Source: Streptomyces lincolnensis (GTDB taxonomy: Bacteria > Actinomycetota > Actinomycetes > Streptomycetales > Streptomycetaceae). Taken from it: DNA of 64,000 nt. Every line of letters begins with the position of its first letter. Position 1 is the stretch's first letter. The stretch spans positions 62,001-126,000 of the forward strand of contig NZ_JAIHON010000019.1 of assembly GCF_021173675.1 (NCBI RefSeq), written 5' to 3'. The notes below the pieces were generated by a model. It had not been told where the DNA came from and searched no databases. It was given only the letters and a program-made list of their open reading frames with translations. Positions 32,312 through 40,708 of this stretch are shown in pieces. A program made the translations under genes and the position numbers.

Positions 32312-32437
32312 GATCGAACCCACGCCGACGTGCGCTTCGCTGCTCTTCCAGAGTACGCCGCCGGGCGCCGGCCGTGCCCGGCGAAGGCAGGTGGGGAGGG
32401 CCCGGGGGGCGGTGCGACCGTGCACCGGGTACGGCGG

Positions 32438-32469
32438 AGGCCCCGCCGGCTGCCCGTCCGGTGGGGCCT
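32438..32469 (-). terminator. Terminator of the chaplin gene
   Basis: AGGCCCCGCCGG (32438-32449) pairs with CCGGTGGGGCCT (32458-32469) over 12 bp including one G-U, with an 8-nt loop, 24 nt after the chaplin stop on the minus strand. Confidence 0.75.
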
Positions 32470-32492
32470 TCGGTGCCGCGCCGGGGGTGCGG

Positions 32493-33182
32493 TCAGCGCG
32501 CCGCCCGTGGCCGGAAGCGCCGGTACATGGCGGCTCCGCCGAGGACCAGTGCCGCGCTGCCCACGGCGGCGGGCAGGGTCTGGTCGGTTCCGGTGTGGGC
32601 GAGGACGCCCGGGGTGTGGTGCGGGGCATGTCGCGGGCCGGGGTGGGGGTTCGCCGGGTCCGGTTCCGGCGTCGGCCGTACGGGCCGCTCGGGGCTGCCA
32701 GGGCCGTCGGGGCCCTCGGGGCGGCCGCCGGGGGTGTTCACGGACTCGTTGCCGACGGCCGCGTTGCCGACGCCCACCACGCTCACGCCGTTGCCGCTGA
32801 CGTTCACCGGCAGGTGGACCGGGAGGCGCACCCCGTTGCCGGAGAGCACGCCCGGGGAGCCCGTGCCGTCGCCGACGGCGCTCGCACCGCCGCCCGCGGT
32901 CGTTCCGCCGGGGGCCGTGGGCTCGTCGCCGGCGGTGTCCTGGTCCACGTTCGCGCAGCTGTTGCCCGCGGCGGGGTTGAGGACCCCCACCACGTTCACG
33001 GTGTTGCCGCACACGTTCACCGGGACGTGCACGGGGAGTTGCACCGTGTTCCCGGCGATCAGCCCGGGCGAGCCGGCCGCGCTCCCGTCCGCCGCGGAGT
33101 CCGCGTACACGGGCGCGCTCAACGCCATCGCGCCGGAGGCCGCGGCGACGGCGATCACACCATTTCGGGTAACCCGTCTCAT
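32493..33182 (-). CDS. Long chaplin with sortase signal
   Basis: A 229-residue secreted surface protein that coats aerial hyphae and spores as amyloid fibrils. Signal peptide at 1-28 (cleavage near YA-DS). Two chaplin domains: residues about 38-78 (GNTVQLPVHVPVNVCGNTVN with the usual Cys pair) and 110-150 (NGVRLPVHLPVNVSGNGVS, where both Cys are replaced). A Pro-rich spacer leads to the sortase motif LAHTG, a hydrophobic helix and a basic tail, so it should be covalently wall-anchored like ChpA-C. AGGGA precedes the ATG. No neighbour appears functionally linked. Confidence 0.95.
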   Translation of the reverse strand: MRRVTRNGVIAVAAASGAMALSAPVYADSAADGSAAGSPGLIAGNTVQLPVHVPVNVCGNTVNVVGVLNPAAGNSCANVDQDTAGDEPTAPGGTTAGGGASAVGDGTGSPGVLSGNGVRLPVHLPVNVSGNGVSVVGVGNAAVGNESVNTPGGRPEGPDGPGSPERPVRPTPEPDPANPHPGPRHAPHHTPGVLAHTGTDQTLPAAVGSAALVLGGAAMYRRFRPRAAR

Positions 33183-33456
33183 GGGGTCCCTGCCTTCCAG
33201 ACATGGTCACGGGCACTCGCCCGCACCGGATAGAACGCGGGCGAACCATCCGAGTTATGGCTTATCTGCCTTTCACCCCATCGAGCGTCACGCTGGTCGA
33301 ACGGGCGGCAAAGGACCGTCGTCCGGGCGTGGGACGGGGCGCAGGGTAGGGCGTCCGCGGCGATCCCGCCCGTCCGGAGGCGGGCCCCGCGGAGGCCGCC
33401 TATCGTGATCGGGGCGCCGATTCCCGGTCCGCGACGGGCGCCCTTGGAGGCATCGG

Positions 33457-35049
33457 ATGCTGGCCAGGATGTCGACGCGGTCCGTGTTCCGGCACCGCGC
33501 GATCACGGTGGCGACGGGGCTGGCCCTGGCCGCCGCGGGGCTTCCGGCGGTGGCGGCGGACGGTTCCGAGCCGGATCTGTCCCGCTTCTACCGCCAGAAG
33601 GTGGCGTGGGCGCGCTGCGCGGGCGTGGAGATGCCCGAGGATCTCCAGTGCGGCAAGGTCACCGTGCCCCTCGACTACACCGAGCCGCGCGCGGGCACGC
33701 TCGATCTGGCGCTGGCCCGCTACCGGGCGACGGGGACCTCGCGCGGTTCGCTGCTGCTGAACTTCGGCGGCCCCGGCGGCGCGGGGGTGGCCGAACTCGC
33801 CGCCGGGGGCGATGAGTTCATGGGTCTGACCGACGGCTACGACGTGGTGGGCTTCGACCCCCGCGGGGTCGGCAGATCCTCCCCGGTGAGTTGCGGGGAC
33901 GCCTCGACGGATCTGGACGAGGACACCGACCTCCAGGCCGATCCGCACGCCGTGCTCCGGCAGGTGCGGCGGGCGGCCGACATATGCGCCGAGCACTCCG
34001 GGCCCGTCCTGCCGCACATCGGCACGGTGAACGCCTCACGCGACCTGGACGTGATGCGCCAGGCGCTCGGCGACAAGAAGCTCAACTACCTCGGCTTCTC
34101 CTACGGAACACGGCTGGGTGCGGTGTACGCGGCCCAGTTCCCCGAGCGGGTGGGCCGCCTGGTGCTCGACGGCGTGGACACCCTCACCGAGCCGTTGTCC
34201 GAGCAGGGGGTGGTGGGCGCCGCGGGACAGCAGAGGGCGCTGGAGGACTTCGTCACCTGGTGCGTGAAGGACATCGCCTGTCCCTTCGGTACGGACGCCC
34301 GCTCGGCCCGGGAGGACGTCGCACGGTTGGTCGAGTCGCTCGACTCGGACCCGGTGGCGACGGACTTCGGTGAGGACTTCACCGGGCAGGATCTCGTGGG
34401 GGCCATCAGCCAGGCGCTGTACAGCAGGGAGTTGTGGCCCGCGCTGGAGCGGGCGCTCGCCTCGCTGGTGGAGGACGGCGACACCCGGGCGCTGCTCGGC
34501 TTCACCGGCGGCATGTCGGCACCGGGCGGTGGGGTGCCCGGATTGCGCGCCGCCGGCACCGGGACGGACGGTGGTCTCGTCGACCAGGACGAGGTGCCGA
34601 TCGACAATCTTCCGGCGGCGCTGATGGCGATCAACTGCGCGGACGATCCCGACCGCCCCGGCGCCGACCGGATCGCCCGGGACCTCGGCCGGCTGCGCGC
34701 CGCGTACGAGGAGGCCTCCCCGGTCTTCGGCCGCTACCGGCTCACCGAGTACCTGATGTGCTACGGCCGTCCCAGGGGCACCGACTTCATCCGCGAGAAG
34801 GTGCGTGACGTGCGCACCCCGAAGATGCTCCTGGTGGGCACGCGCGGCGACCCGGCGACGCCGTACCGCTGGACCGTGGAGACGGCGGAGCGGCTCGGTG
34901 ACTCGGCCGTGGTGCTCGACAACAGGAGCGAGGGACACACCGGTTACGCCTCCTCCCGGTGCGTGCACCGCAAGGTGGACGCGTTCCTGCTGTACGGCTC
35001 GCTGCCACCCGACGGCAGTTCCTGCGGGTCCGAGGAGGACCGGGACTGA
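33457..35049 (+). CDS. Secreted alpha/beta hydrolase, tripeptidyl aminopeptidase-like
   Basis: A 530-residue exported serine hydrolase of the Tap/SlpD/SlpE family that removes N-terminal tripeptides or related groups. The signal peptide spans 1-34. The oxyanion segment is LLLNFGGPGGAG; the catalytic triad is Ser215 (GFSYGTRLG), Asp465 (TRGDPATPY) and His494 (SEGHTGY). Cys pairs in WARCAG/DLQCG and the C-terminal SSRC/SSCG are usual in the family. GGAGG lies 7 nt before the ATG. It is divergent from the chaplin gene; the 274-bp gap should hold both promoters. Confidence 0.92.
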   Translation: MLARMSTRSVFRHRAITVATGLALAAAGLPAVAADGSEPDLSRFYRQKVAWARCAGVEMPEDLQCGKVTVPLDYTEPRAGTLDLALARYRATGTSRGSLLLNFGGPGGAGVAELAAGGDEFMGLTDGYDVVGFDPRGVGRSSPVSCGDASTDLDEDTDLQADPHAVLRQVRRAADICAEHSGPVLPHIGTVNASRDLDVMRQALGDKKLNYLGFSYGTRLGAVYAAQFPERVGRLVLDGVDTLTEPLSEQGVVGAAGQQRALEDFVTWCVKDIACPFGTDARSAREDVARLVESLDSDPVATDFGEDFTGQDLVGAISQALYSRELWPALERALASLVEDGDTRALLGFTGGMSAPGGGVPGLRAAGTGTDGGLVDQDEVPIDNLPAALMAINCADDPDRPGADRIARDLGRLRAAYEEASPVFGRYRLTEYLMCYGRPRGTDFIREKVRDVRTPKMLLVGTRGDPATPYRWTVETAERLGDSAVVLDNRSEGHTGYASSRCVHRKVDAFLLYGSLPPDGSSCGSEEDRD

Positions 35050-35150
35050 CGGCTGGCCGAAGGGTGCCGGTGGCGCGAAGTGGCGGCTGCGCGGCTCCCT
35101 CCGCCTTCCTAGGGTGTCGTCGCCCGAGGAGCTCCGGGGAGGGGACGCGC

Positions 35151-35996
35151 ATGCGCCGGACGGCGGTCTGCGAAGTGGTCGACGGCGGTGCGGGTCCGCG
35201 GCGCCCTCCCGGGGTGGTCGGCTGTCGGGGGCTGCGGCTGAGCGGTCGCGGGCCGCGCCGTGGGCTGGAGTTGCCCGACGGGTGCGTGACGGTGCTGCTG
35301 CTGTTCGACGGCGAGGTGCGCGTGGCGCCGGTCACCGAGCGCCGGGCCGCCGTGTCCGCGCGGCGGGTGCTGGTCTCCGGGCCGAGCACCACCGCGTACG
35401 TCGGCGAGCACTCGGCCGAGCTGCACGGCGTGGAGATGCTGCTCCAGCCCTGGCTCGCGCACAGTGTGTTCGGGGTTCCGATGTCCGGCCTGACCGGGAT
35501 CCGCGCGGACGCCGGCGCCGACCGACGGCTCACCGCGCTGGCCGGCGAACTGGCGGCTCAAGCAGGCTGGCGGGAGCGGTTCGCGGTGCTGGACGAGGCC
35601 CTCGGTGCCTGGTCGGCCGCGGGTCCCGCGCCCGCGCCGCAGGTGGTCGCCGCCTGGTCCGACCTGGTGGCGGGCGAGGGGCTGGTCTCCGTCGGTGACC
35701 TCGCGGCGGGGGTCGGCTGGGGGCGACGGCGGCTCCAGAGCGGCTTCCGGGAACAGATCGGGCTGTCTCCCAAGGCCGCCGCCCGGGTGCTGCGGCTGCA
35801 CAAGGCCGTACGACTGCTGTCGCGGCGCGCCGGATTCAGTCAGGTGGCGACCGCCTGCGGTTTCTGCGACCAGGCCCATTTCTCCCGCGATTTCAAGCAA
35901 CTCACCGGCGTGACGCCCGGCGCTTACCTTGCCGGAGGCATTCGGACATTCTCCGGGCGGTGCGCTTTTCTTCAATACGGCGGCACGGGCGGCTGA
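35151..35996 (+). CDS. AraC family transcriptional regulator
   Basis: A 281-residue regulator with an N-terminal cupin-like sensing region (LELPDGCVTVLLLFDGEVRV) and two helix-turn-helix motifs at the C-terminus (VGDLAAGVGWGRRRLQSGF; FSQVATACGFCDQAHFSRDF). The final segment matches the AraC signature. GGGGAGGGG stands before the ATG. It follows the peptidase gene by 102 bp; targets unknown. Confidence 0.9.
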   Translation: MRRTAVCEVVDGGAGPRRPPGVVGCRGLRLSGRGPRRGLELPDGCVTVLLLFDGEVRVAPVTERRAAVSARRVLVSGPSTTAYVGEHSAELHGVEMLLQPWLAHSVFGVPMSGLTGIRADAGADRRLTALAGELAAQAGWRERFAVLDEALGAWSAAGPAPAPQVVAAWSDLVAGEGLVSVGDLAAGVGWGRRRLQSGFREQIGLSPKAAARVLRLHKAVRLLSRRAGFSQVATACGFCDQAHFSRDFKQLTGVTPGAYLAGGIRTFSGRCAFLQYGGTGG

Positions 35997-36079
35997 CAGT
36001 GTTCCGGTGTTCCGTGAACGCGGGGCGACTTCCGGGGCCGAGAGGCTCGGAAACTTTAGTTCAAAACAGAGGGGAAACC

Positions 36080-36535
36080 GTGAGGAAGAAACTCGCAGCC
36101 GTCGTGGGCGCGTCCGCGCTGTGTCTGAGCCTGGCACCCCTGGCCCAGGCGTCCAGCGGCGGCGCCGGGGCTCCGGCGCCGGGCCCGGACGTGGCCGCCT
36201 CCTGTCCCGCCGGCTACGCCTGTTTCTGGCCGGGCAAGAACTTCGCCGGCAACCGGGGGCAGGTCGCGGGCAACAACCCCAACTTCCGGGAGCTGCACAA
36301 CTCGCAGCAGTCCTGCGGCAGTCGGGGCTGGGAGGACTGCGTCAGCTCGATCCGCAACAGCGGCCGGGAGTGCACCGTCTACTTCTACTCGAACCGCAAC
36401 TACAACAAGAGCGGCCGCTGGCACAGCCTCAGCCGGGGCGACGAGGTCCCCGACTTCGGGCGGCCCTCGCCGGTGGGCTACGACGACCCCGGCTTCGACA
36501 ACACCATCAGCTCCAACAAGTGGTGTTCCTCGTAG
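36080..36535 (+). CDS. Secreted peptidase inhibitor family I36 protein
   Basis: A 151-residue exported protein. The GTG at 36080 follows AGAGGGG at good spacing and gives a signal peptide (RKKLAAVVGASALCLSLAP, cleavage near AQA-SS). The mature part has the beta/gamma-crystallin-like I36 pattern: CPAGYACFWPGKNFAG, then CVSSIRNSGRECTVYFYSN and NTISSNKWC, with six Cys for disulphides. The family includes SMI, a metalloprotease inhibitor of Streptomyces. Its stop codon overlaps the next start (TAGTG), implying translational coupling to the lipoprotein gene. Confidence 0.88.
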   Translation: MRKKLAAVVGASALCLSLAPLAQASSGGAGAPAPGPDVAASCPAGYACFWPGKNFAGNRGQVAGNNPNFRELHNSQQSCGSRGWEDCVSSIRNSGRECTVYFYSNRNYNKSGRWHSLSRGDEVPDFGRPSPVGYDDPGFDNTISSNKWCSS

Positions 36536-37536
36536 TGCAGCCCTCCAGGACGGGGACGCGTCTGACCACCGCGTCCCTGGCGACGGCCGTGCTGGCCGGC
36601 TGCGTCTCCGCGCAGCCGGCGGCACGGCCCGCCGTCCCCCCGCCCCTGCCCCGGCCACCGGCGTTCACGGGGCGGCCGAGTCCCTCCGCGGTCGACCTCG
36701 CGACCCACTCCGGCGACTGGCCGGACACCGAGCGGATCCTGCGTACGGCCCTGAACCGGCTCGTCGGCGACTGCATGGCGGAGCACGGCTTCCGCCACCC
36801 GGCGGGCTCGGCCGACTCCCCCGCCCCGCGCGCCCCGGAGGACGAGCGGGCCGCCGTGGACCTGCCCGGACGGCGTCGCACGGGCTACGGCATCGCCGCG
36901 CCCTCGGCCCTGCGCCCACGGCAGCCGTCGAGCCCCGTCGACGCCTACTACCGCGGCCTGACGCCCGACCGGCGGCGCCGCTTCGACGAGGCGCTGAACG
37001 GCCCGCCCGGCAGCCGGCACCGCGTCGGCGGCACCCACTGGGGAGACGTCCTCGTCCCGCGGGAGGGCTGCGAGGCCCGGGGCCGCTCCGCCCTCGCCGG
37101 GGACGGCGTCCTGTGGGCCCGGATCACCTATGTCCCGGAGAAATACGACAACGATCTGGCCGCGCGCATATCCGCGCACCCCGCGTACCGCGGGGTTCTG
37201 GAGACCTGGCGCACCTGTATGCAGGCGCGCGGGTACCGCTATTCCGATCCGGACGACATCGTCCCCGCCCTGGAAAGGAGATTCCGGACGGCGGGACCTT
37301 CCCCGGAATTCAACAAGCTGGAGAAGGCCACCGCCGTCGCCGACGGGGAATGCGCCCTGAAATCCCATGTGCCGGCGGTCGCGCTCACCGTCCAGCGCGC
37401 GCTGGTCCCCGAGCTTCCCCGGAGAGACCTGCGCACGCTGGCGGAGCTGGCCCACTACCGGGACGAGGCGGTACGGCGGGCCCGTGCGGTCCTGGAGGAG
37501 ACGGCTCAGTCCTCCAGCAGCAGCTCGGGCTCGTAG
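36535..37536 (+). CDS. Hypothetical lipoprotein
   Basis: A 333-residue protein with a lipoprotein signal: basic start (PSRTGTRL), hydrophobic stretch and lipobox TAVLAGC, the Cys being the lipidation site. The mature part begins with a Pro-rich linker and has conserved-looking pairs (GDCMAEHGFRHP; TWRTCMQARGYRYSDPDD; DGECALKS) as in Streptomyces secreted proteins of unknown function. The GTG at 36535 overlaps the I36 stop by one base; in-frame GTGs at 36520 and 36523 are alternatives. The last 31 bp overlap asnB on the other strand. Confidence 0.7.
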   Translation: MQPSRTGTRLTTASLATAVLAGCVSAQPAARPAVPPPLPRPPAFTGRPSPSAVDLATHSGDWPDTERILRTALNRLVGDCMAEHGFRHPAGSADSPAPRAPEDERAAVDLPGRRRTGYGIAAPSALRPRQPSSPVDAYYRGLTPDRRRRFDEALNGPPGSRHRVGGTHWGDVLVPREGCEARGRSALAGDGVLWARITYVPEKYDNDLAARISAHPAYRGVLETWRTCMQARGYRYSDPDDIVPALERRFRTAGPSPEFNKLEKATAVADGECALKSHVPAVALTVQRALVPELPRRDLRTLAELAHYRDEAVRRARAVLEETAQSSSSSSGS

Positions 37537-39350
37537 AGGTCGAGCCACAGGGCCAGGTCGAGGGTGCGCTCCAGGCCGCGCCGCGCCGCCTGCGTGCTGA
37601 CGGGGGCGTCGTGGTGGGCGGCCCGCCGGAGCCGTTCCCGGTCGACGAGGTCGAAGACGCGGTGGTCGGGCCGGGCCAGGAGGTCCTTGGCGTGGTCCTG
37701 GAGGGCGAGCGCGTACTTGGGGTCCTGGGTGGAGGGGTAGGGGCTCTTGACCCTGTCGTACACGGACTTCGGGATCAGGTCCGCGGTCGCCTCCCTGAGC
37801 AGGCTCTTCTCCCGGCCGTCGAAGGACTTCAGCGCCCAGGGCGTGTTGTACACGTACTCGACGAGCCGGTGGTCGCAGAACGGCACGCGGACCTCCAGGC
37901 CGACGGCCATGCTGGCCCGGTCCTTGCGGTCGAGCAGGATGCGCACGAAGCGGGTCAGGTGGAGGTGGCAGATCCGGCGCATCCGGTACTCGAAGTCGCT
38001 CTCGCCGTCGAGACGGCGGATGCCGGCCACGGCGGTGCGGTAGCCGTCGGCGACGTAGGACCCGAGGTCCAGCTTCTCCATCAGGTCCGGGCGCAGGACC
38101 TGGGCGTCGTCACCGAAGTGCCGGCCGAACTGCACCAGCCAGGGGAAGGTGTCGGCGTTCCTGGCCTCCTCGTCGAAGAACTGGAGGTAGCCGCCGAAGA
38201 CCTCGTCGGCGGACTCGCCGGACAGGGCGACCGTGGACTGTTCGCGGATGGCCCGGAACAGCAGGTACAGCGAGGCGTCCATGTCGCCCAGGCCCATGGG
38301 CAGGTCGCGGGCGCGGATCACCTTCGCGCGGATCTCGGGATCGGCGAGGGCCTGGGCGTCGAGCACGATGTCCTGGTGCTCGGTGCCGGAGGCGCGGGCC
38401 ACGTCGTGGACGAAGGGCGTGTCGGGGGTGCCGCGCAGTTCGTCGGCGACGAAGTGGTCGCTCTGGCCGACGAAGTCGACGGCGAAGCTGCGGACCTTCT
38501 CGCCGTGCTCGCCGAGTTGCTGGGCGGCCAGCGCCGTCATCGCGGAGGAGTCGAGGCCGCCGGAGAGCAGCGTGCAGCGGGGCACGTCGGCGACGAGCTG
38601 GCGGCGCACGATGTCGTCGAGCAGGTCACGGACCGTGGCGATGGTGGTGGTGCGGTCGTCGGTGTGGGGCCGGGTCTCCAGCTCCCAGTAGACGCGGCGG
38701 CGCAGGCCGGAGCGGTCGACGGTGACGACGGTGCCGGGCTCGACCTCGCGCATGCCGTCCCAGACGGCGTGACCGGGTGTCTTGACCATCGTGAACAGCT
38801 CGCGCAGACCGTCGAGGCGTACCCGGGCGGCGGCCAGCGGGTTGGCGAGGACGGCCTTGGGCTCGGAGCCGAACAGGACGCCGTCGGGGGTCGGGTAGAA
38901 GTAGAAGGGCTTGATGCCCATGCGGTCGCGGATCATGACGAGCTTGTCGGCGCGGCCGTCCCAGACGGCGAAGGCGTACATGCCGTTGAGCCGTTCGGCC
39001 ACGGCGTCGCCCCATTCGAGGTAGCCGCGCAGGACGACCTCGGTGTCGGAGTCGGTGGTGAAGTGGTGGCCGCGTCCGGCGAGTTCGCGGCGCAGCTCGG
39101 TGAAGTTGTAGGTCTCCCCCGAGTACACGAGCGCGACCGTGCCGTGCGGGGTGGCGGCGGTCATCGGCTGCCTGCCGCCGGGCAGGTCGATGATCGCGAG
39201 CCTGCGGTGCCCGAGCGCGGCCGGCCCTTCGGCCCACACCCCGCGGTCGTCCGGGCCACGGCAGGACATCGTCTCCGTCATCGCATCCAATGTCGCGCCC
39301 TCGGCGCGCAGGTCACGGTCGTAGGAGACCCAGCCGGTGATGCCACACAT
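37506..39350 (-). CDS. asnB: Asparagine synthase (glutamine-hydrolysing)
   Basis: A 614-residue enzyme converting aspartate, glutamine and ATP to asparagine. The N-terminal glutaminase nucleophile is Cys2 in MCGITGW, with RLAIIDLPGGRQPM and SDTEVVLRGYLEWG. The synthetase domain has the PP-loop LLSGGLDSSAMTALA and ALSGESADEVFGGYLQFF. GGGAGG lies 7 nt before the ATG at 39350. It stands alone, so it is more likely a housekeeping or cell-wall-amidation type synthetase than a biosynthetic cluster member. Confidence 0.95.
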   Translation of the reverse strand: MCGITGWVSYDRDLRAEGATLDAMTETMSCRGPDDRGVWAEGPAALGHRRLAIIDLPGGRQPMTAATPHGTVALVYSGETYNFTELRRELAGRGHHFTTDSDTEVVLRGYLEWGDAVAERLNGMYAFAVWDGRADKLVMIRDRMGIKPFYFYPTPDGVLFGSEPKAVLANPLAAARVRLDGLRELFTMVKTPGHAVWDGMREVEPGTVVTVDRSGLRRRVYWELETRPHTDDRTTTIATVRDLLDDIVRRQLVADVPRCTLLSGGLDSSAMTALAAQQLGEHGEKVRSFAVDFVGQSDHFVADELRGTPDTPFVHDVARASGTEHQDIVLDAQALADPEIRAKVIRARDLPMGLGDMDASLYLLFRAIREQSTVALSGESADEVFGGYLQFFDEEARNADTFPWLVQFGRHFGDDAQVLRPDLMEKLDLGSYVADGYRTAVAGIRRLDGESDFEYRMRRICHLHLTRFVRILLDRKDRASMAVGLEVRVPFCDHRLVEYVYNTPWALKSFDGREKSLLREATADLIPKSVYDRVKSPYPSTQDPKYALALQDHAKDLLARPDHRVFDLVDRERLRRAAHHDAPVSTQAARRGLERTLDLALWLDLYEPELLLED

Positions 39351-39630
39351 GTGTACCTCCCGCATCCGGTGCACCGTGAGAGACCCCCGTCCACCTGCGG
39401 CTCTGTGCAGGGGAGCACACTCTCCGGCAAACCAGTTGTATCTAGCACCTATGTGACGAGCGTGTGCCACACCCCGGACGCCGGTCAACACGGACGTAAC
39501 ACGAGGGGCCCCGCCACCCCCGCACTTTCAGCCGGGCTTTGCGTGTGCGATATACGGGAACCCGCTCCCCGCCGGGCATGCCCGGTCAGGAATCGGCCAA
39601 GGACAAAGACTTCCCCAAGATGTGCGCCCC

Positions 39631-40059
39631 TCAGGGCTCCCAGCGGGCGATCCGCCCCAGGGAGCGCGCCGCGCCGGTGAACCCGTCGTCACCGAGAAGC
39701 TCACGCAGTTCGGCGTTGAAGCGGTCGATCTCCGGCTGGGCGGCACGCAGAGCGGCTGCCCCGGGGTCGGTCAACTCCAGCACCACGGCCCGGTGTTCGC
39801 GGGGATGGGCCCGCTTGGCCAGCAGTCCGGCCCCCGTGAGCCGTCCCACCAGGCCGGTGACGGCGGACTCCCTGAGCCCGAGCGCGCGGGCCAGCCGCTG
39901 CTGGGTGAGGCCCGGTTCGTCACGCACCGCGAACAGCGCGCCGAGCTGCGCCGTGGTGATCCCGGCGGCGGCCAGCATCCGGCGGTCGGCCGTGGTGCGC
40001 AGCCGGTGCGCCGCCCGCTGGAGCAGGAAGTACAGGCGCTGGTCGTCGGAGTCGGACAT
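39631..40059 (-). CDS. MarR family transcriptional regulator
   Basis: A 142-residue winged-helix dimeric regulator. The recognition region is LTQQRLARALGLRESAVTGL followed by GLLAKRAHPREHRAVVLEL, the classic MarR wing. It is divergent from a thioesterase gene with a perfect palindrome in the 67-bp gap, so it probably represses that gene and itself. The ATG at 40059 begins the conserved sequence. Confidence 0.92.
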   Translation of the reverse strand: MSDSDDQRLYFLLQRAAHRLRTTADRRMLAAAGITTAQLGALFAVRDEPGLTQQRLARALGLRESAVTGLVGRLTGAGLLAKRAHPREHRAVVLELTDPGAAALRAAQPEIDRFNAELRELLGDDGFTGAARSLGRIARWEP

Positions 40060-40097
40060 GGGCCGATGTTGACAGACGGGAGCACCCCGCGCCACCC

Positions 40098-40117
40098 TCA
40101 CTTCACTACTGAAGTGA
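40098..40117. promoter_or_regulatory. MarR operator
   Basis: TCACTTCA-CTAC-TGAAGTGA is a perfect palindrome with 8-bp arms, 10 bp before the thioesterase start and 39 bp before the marR start. Size and position fit a MarR dimer site blocking both promoters. Confidence 0.8.
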
Positions 40118-40126
40118 AGGTGGCGC

Positions 40127-40573
40127 ATGAACCCGACCCTGGATGTCACGCTCGCCCGCAAGACCCTGGCGGCACAGCCTTTCAGTGCCCTGCTCGGCGC
40201 CCGCCTGACGGCGTTCGGCGGCGGCGAGGCGACGCTCGAACTGGACATCCGCGAGGAGCTGCTCCAGCAGCACGGCACGCTGCACGGCGGCGTCCTCGGC
40301 TATGCCGCGGACAACGCGCTCTCCTTCGCCGCGGGCTCCGTGGCCGGTCCCGGGCTGCTCGCGGCCGGTCTCACCATCGACTTCCTGCGGCCGGCCCGGG
40401 GCGCGGTCCTGCGCGCACGCGCCCAGGTCGTACGGGCCGGCCGCACCCGCGTCGTGTGCCGCTGCGACCTCAGCACGGTCGACGGCGACGGCGGCGAGAC
40501 CCTGTGCGCGGTGGCCCAGGGCTCACTCGCCGTGGTCGAGGGGCTGGCCGGAGCCGGGCGGCCCTCCGGGTGA
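40127..40573 (+). CDS. PaaI-type hotdog-fold thioesterase
   Basis: A 148-residue acyl-CoA thioesterase-like protein. QQHGTLHGGVLGYAADNAL is the PaaI/4HBT signature with the catalytic-region HGG and Asp, and LTIDFLRPARGAVLRARA is the following strand pair. AAGG lies about 10 nt before the ATG. Control by the divergent MarR suggests induction by an aromatic or other acid whose CoA ester may be the substrate; this is inference. Confidence 0.88.
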   Translation: MNPTLDVTLARKTLAAQPFSALLGARLTAFGGGEATLELDIREELLQQHGTLHGGVLGYAADNALSFAAGSVAGPGLLAAGLTIDFLRPARGAVLRARAQVVRAGRTRVVCRCDLSTVDGDGGETLCAVAQGSLAVVEGLAGAGRPSG

Positions 40574-40708
40574 GACGGCGGCACCGGCGGGCGCGCGGGC
40601 GCTGTCGGGCCAGGTGCGCGAGGTGCCGCCGCCACCGACCGAATATCCCGAATGTCCACACCGGTTGCCCCTAATGCCCCATCCCGGAAACGGTCCTATG
40701 GTGCTGAT

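Noticed and set aside
37506..39350. asnB as part of a peptide biosynthetic cluster (lasso peptide or similar)
   Set aside because: No precursor peptide, leader peptidase or recognition gene lies nearby; it is a full-length glutamine-dependent asparagine synthetase.
39572..39585. Perfect palindrome CCGGGCATGCCCGG between asnB and marR
   Set aside because: GC palindromes of this length are expected by chance at this base composition, and its position does not match a promoter or terminator of either gene.
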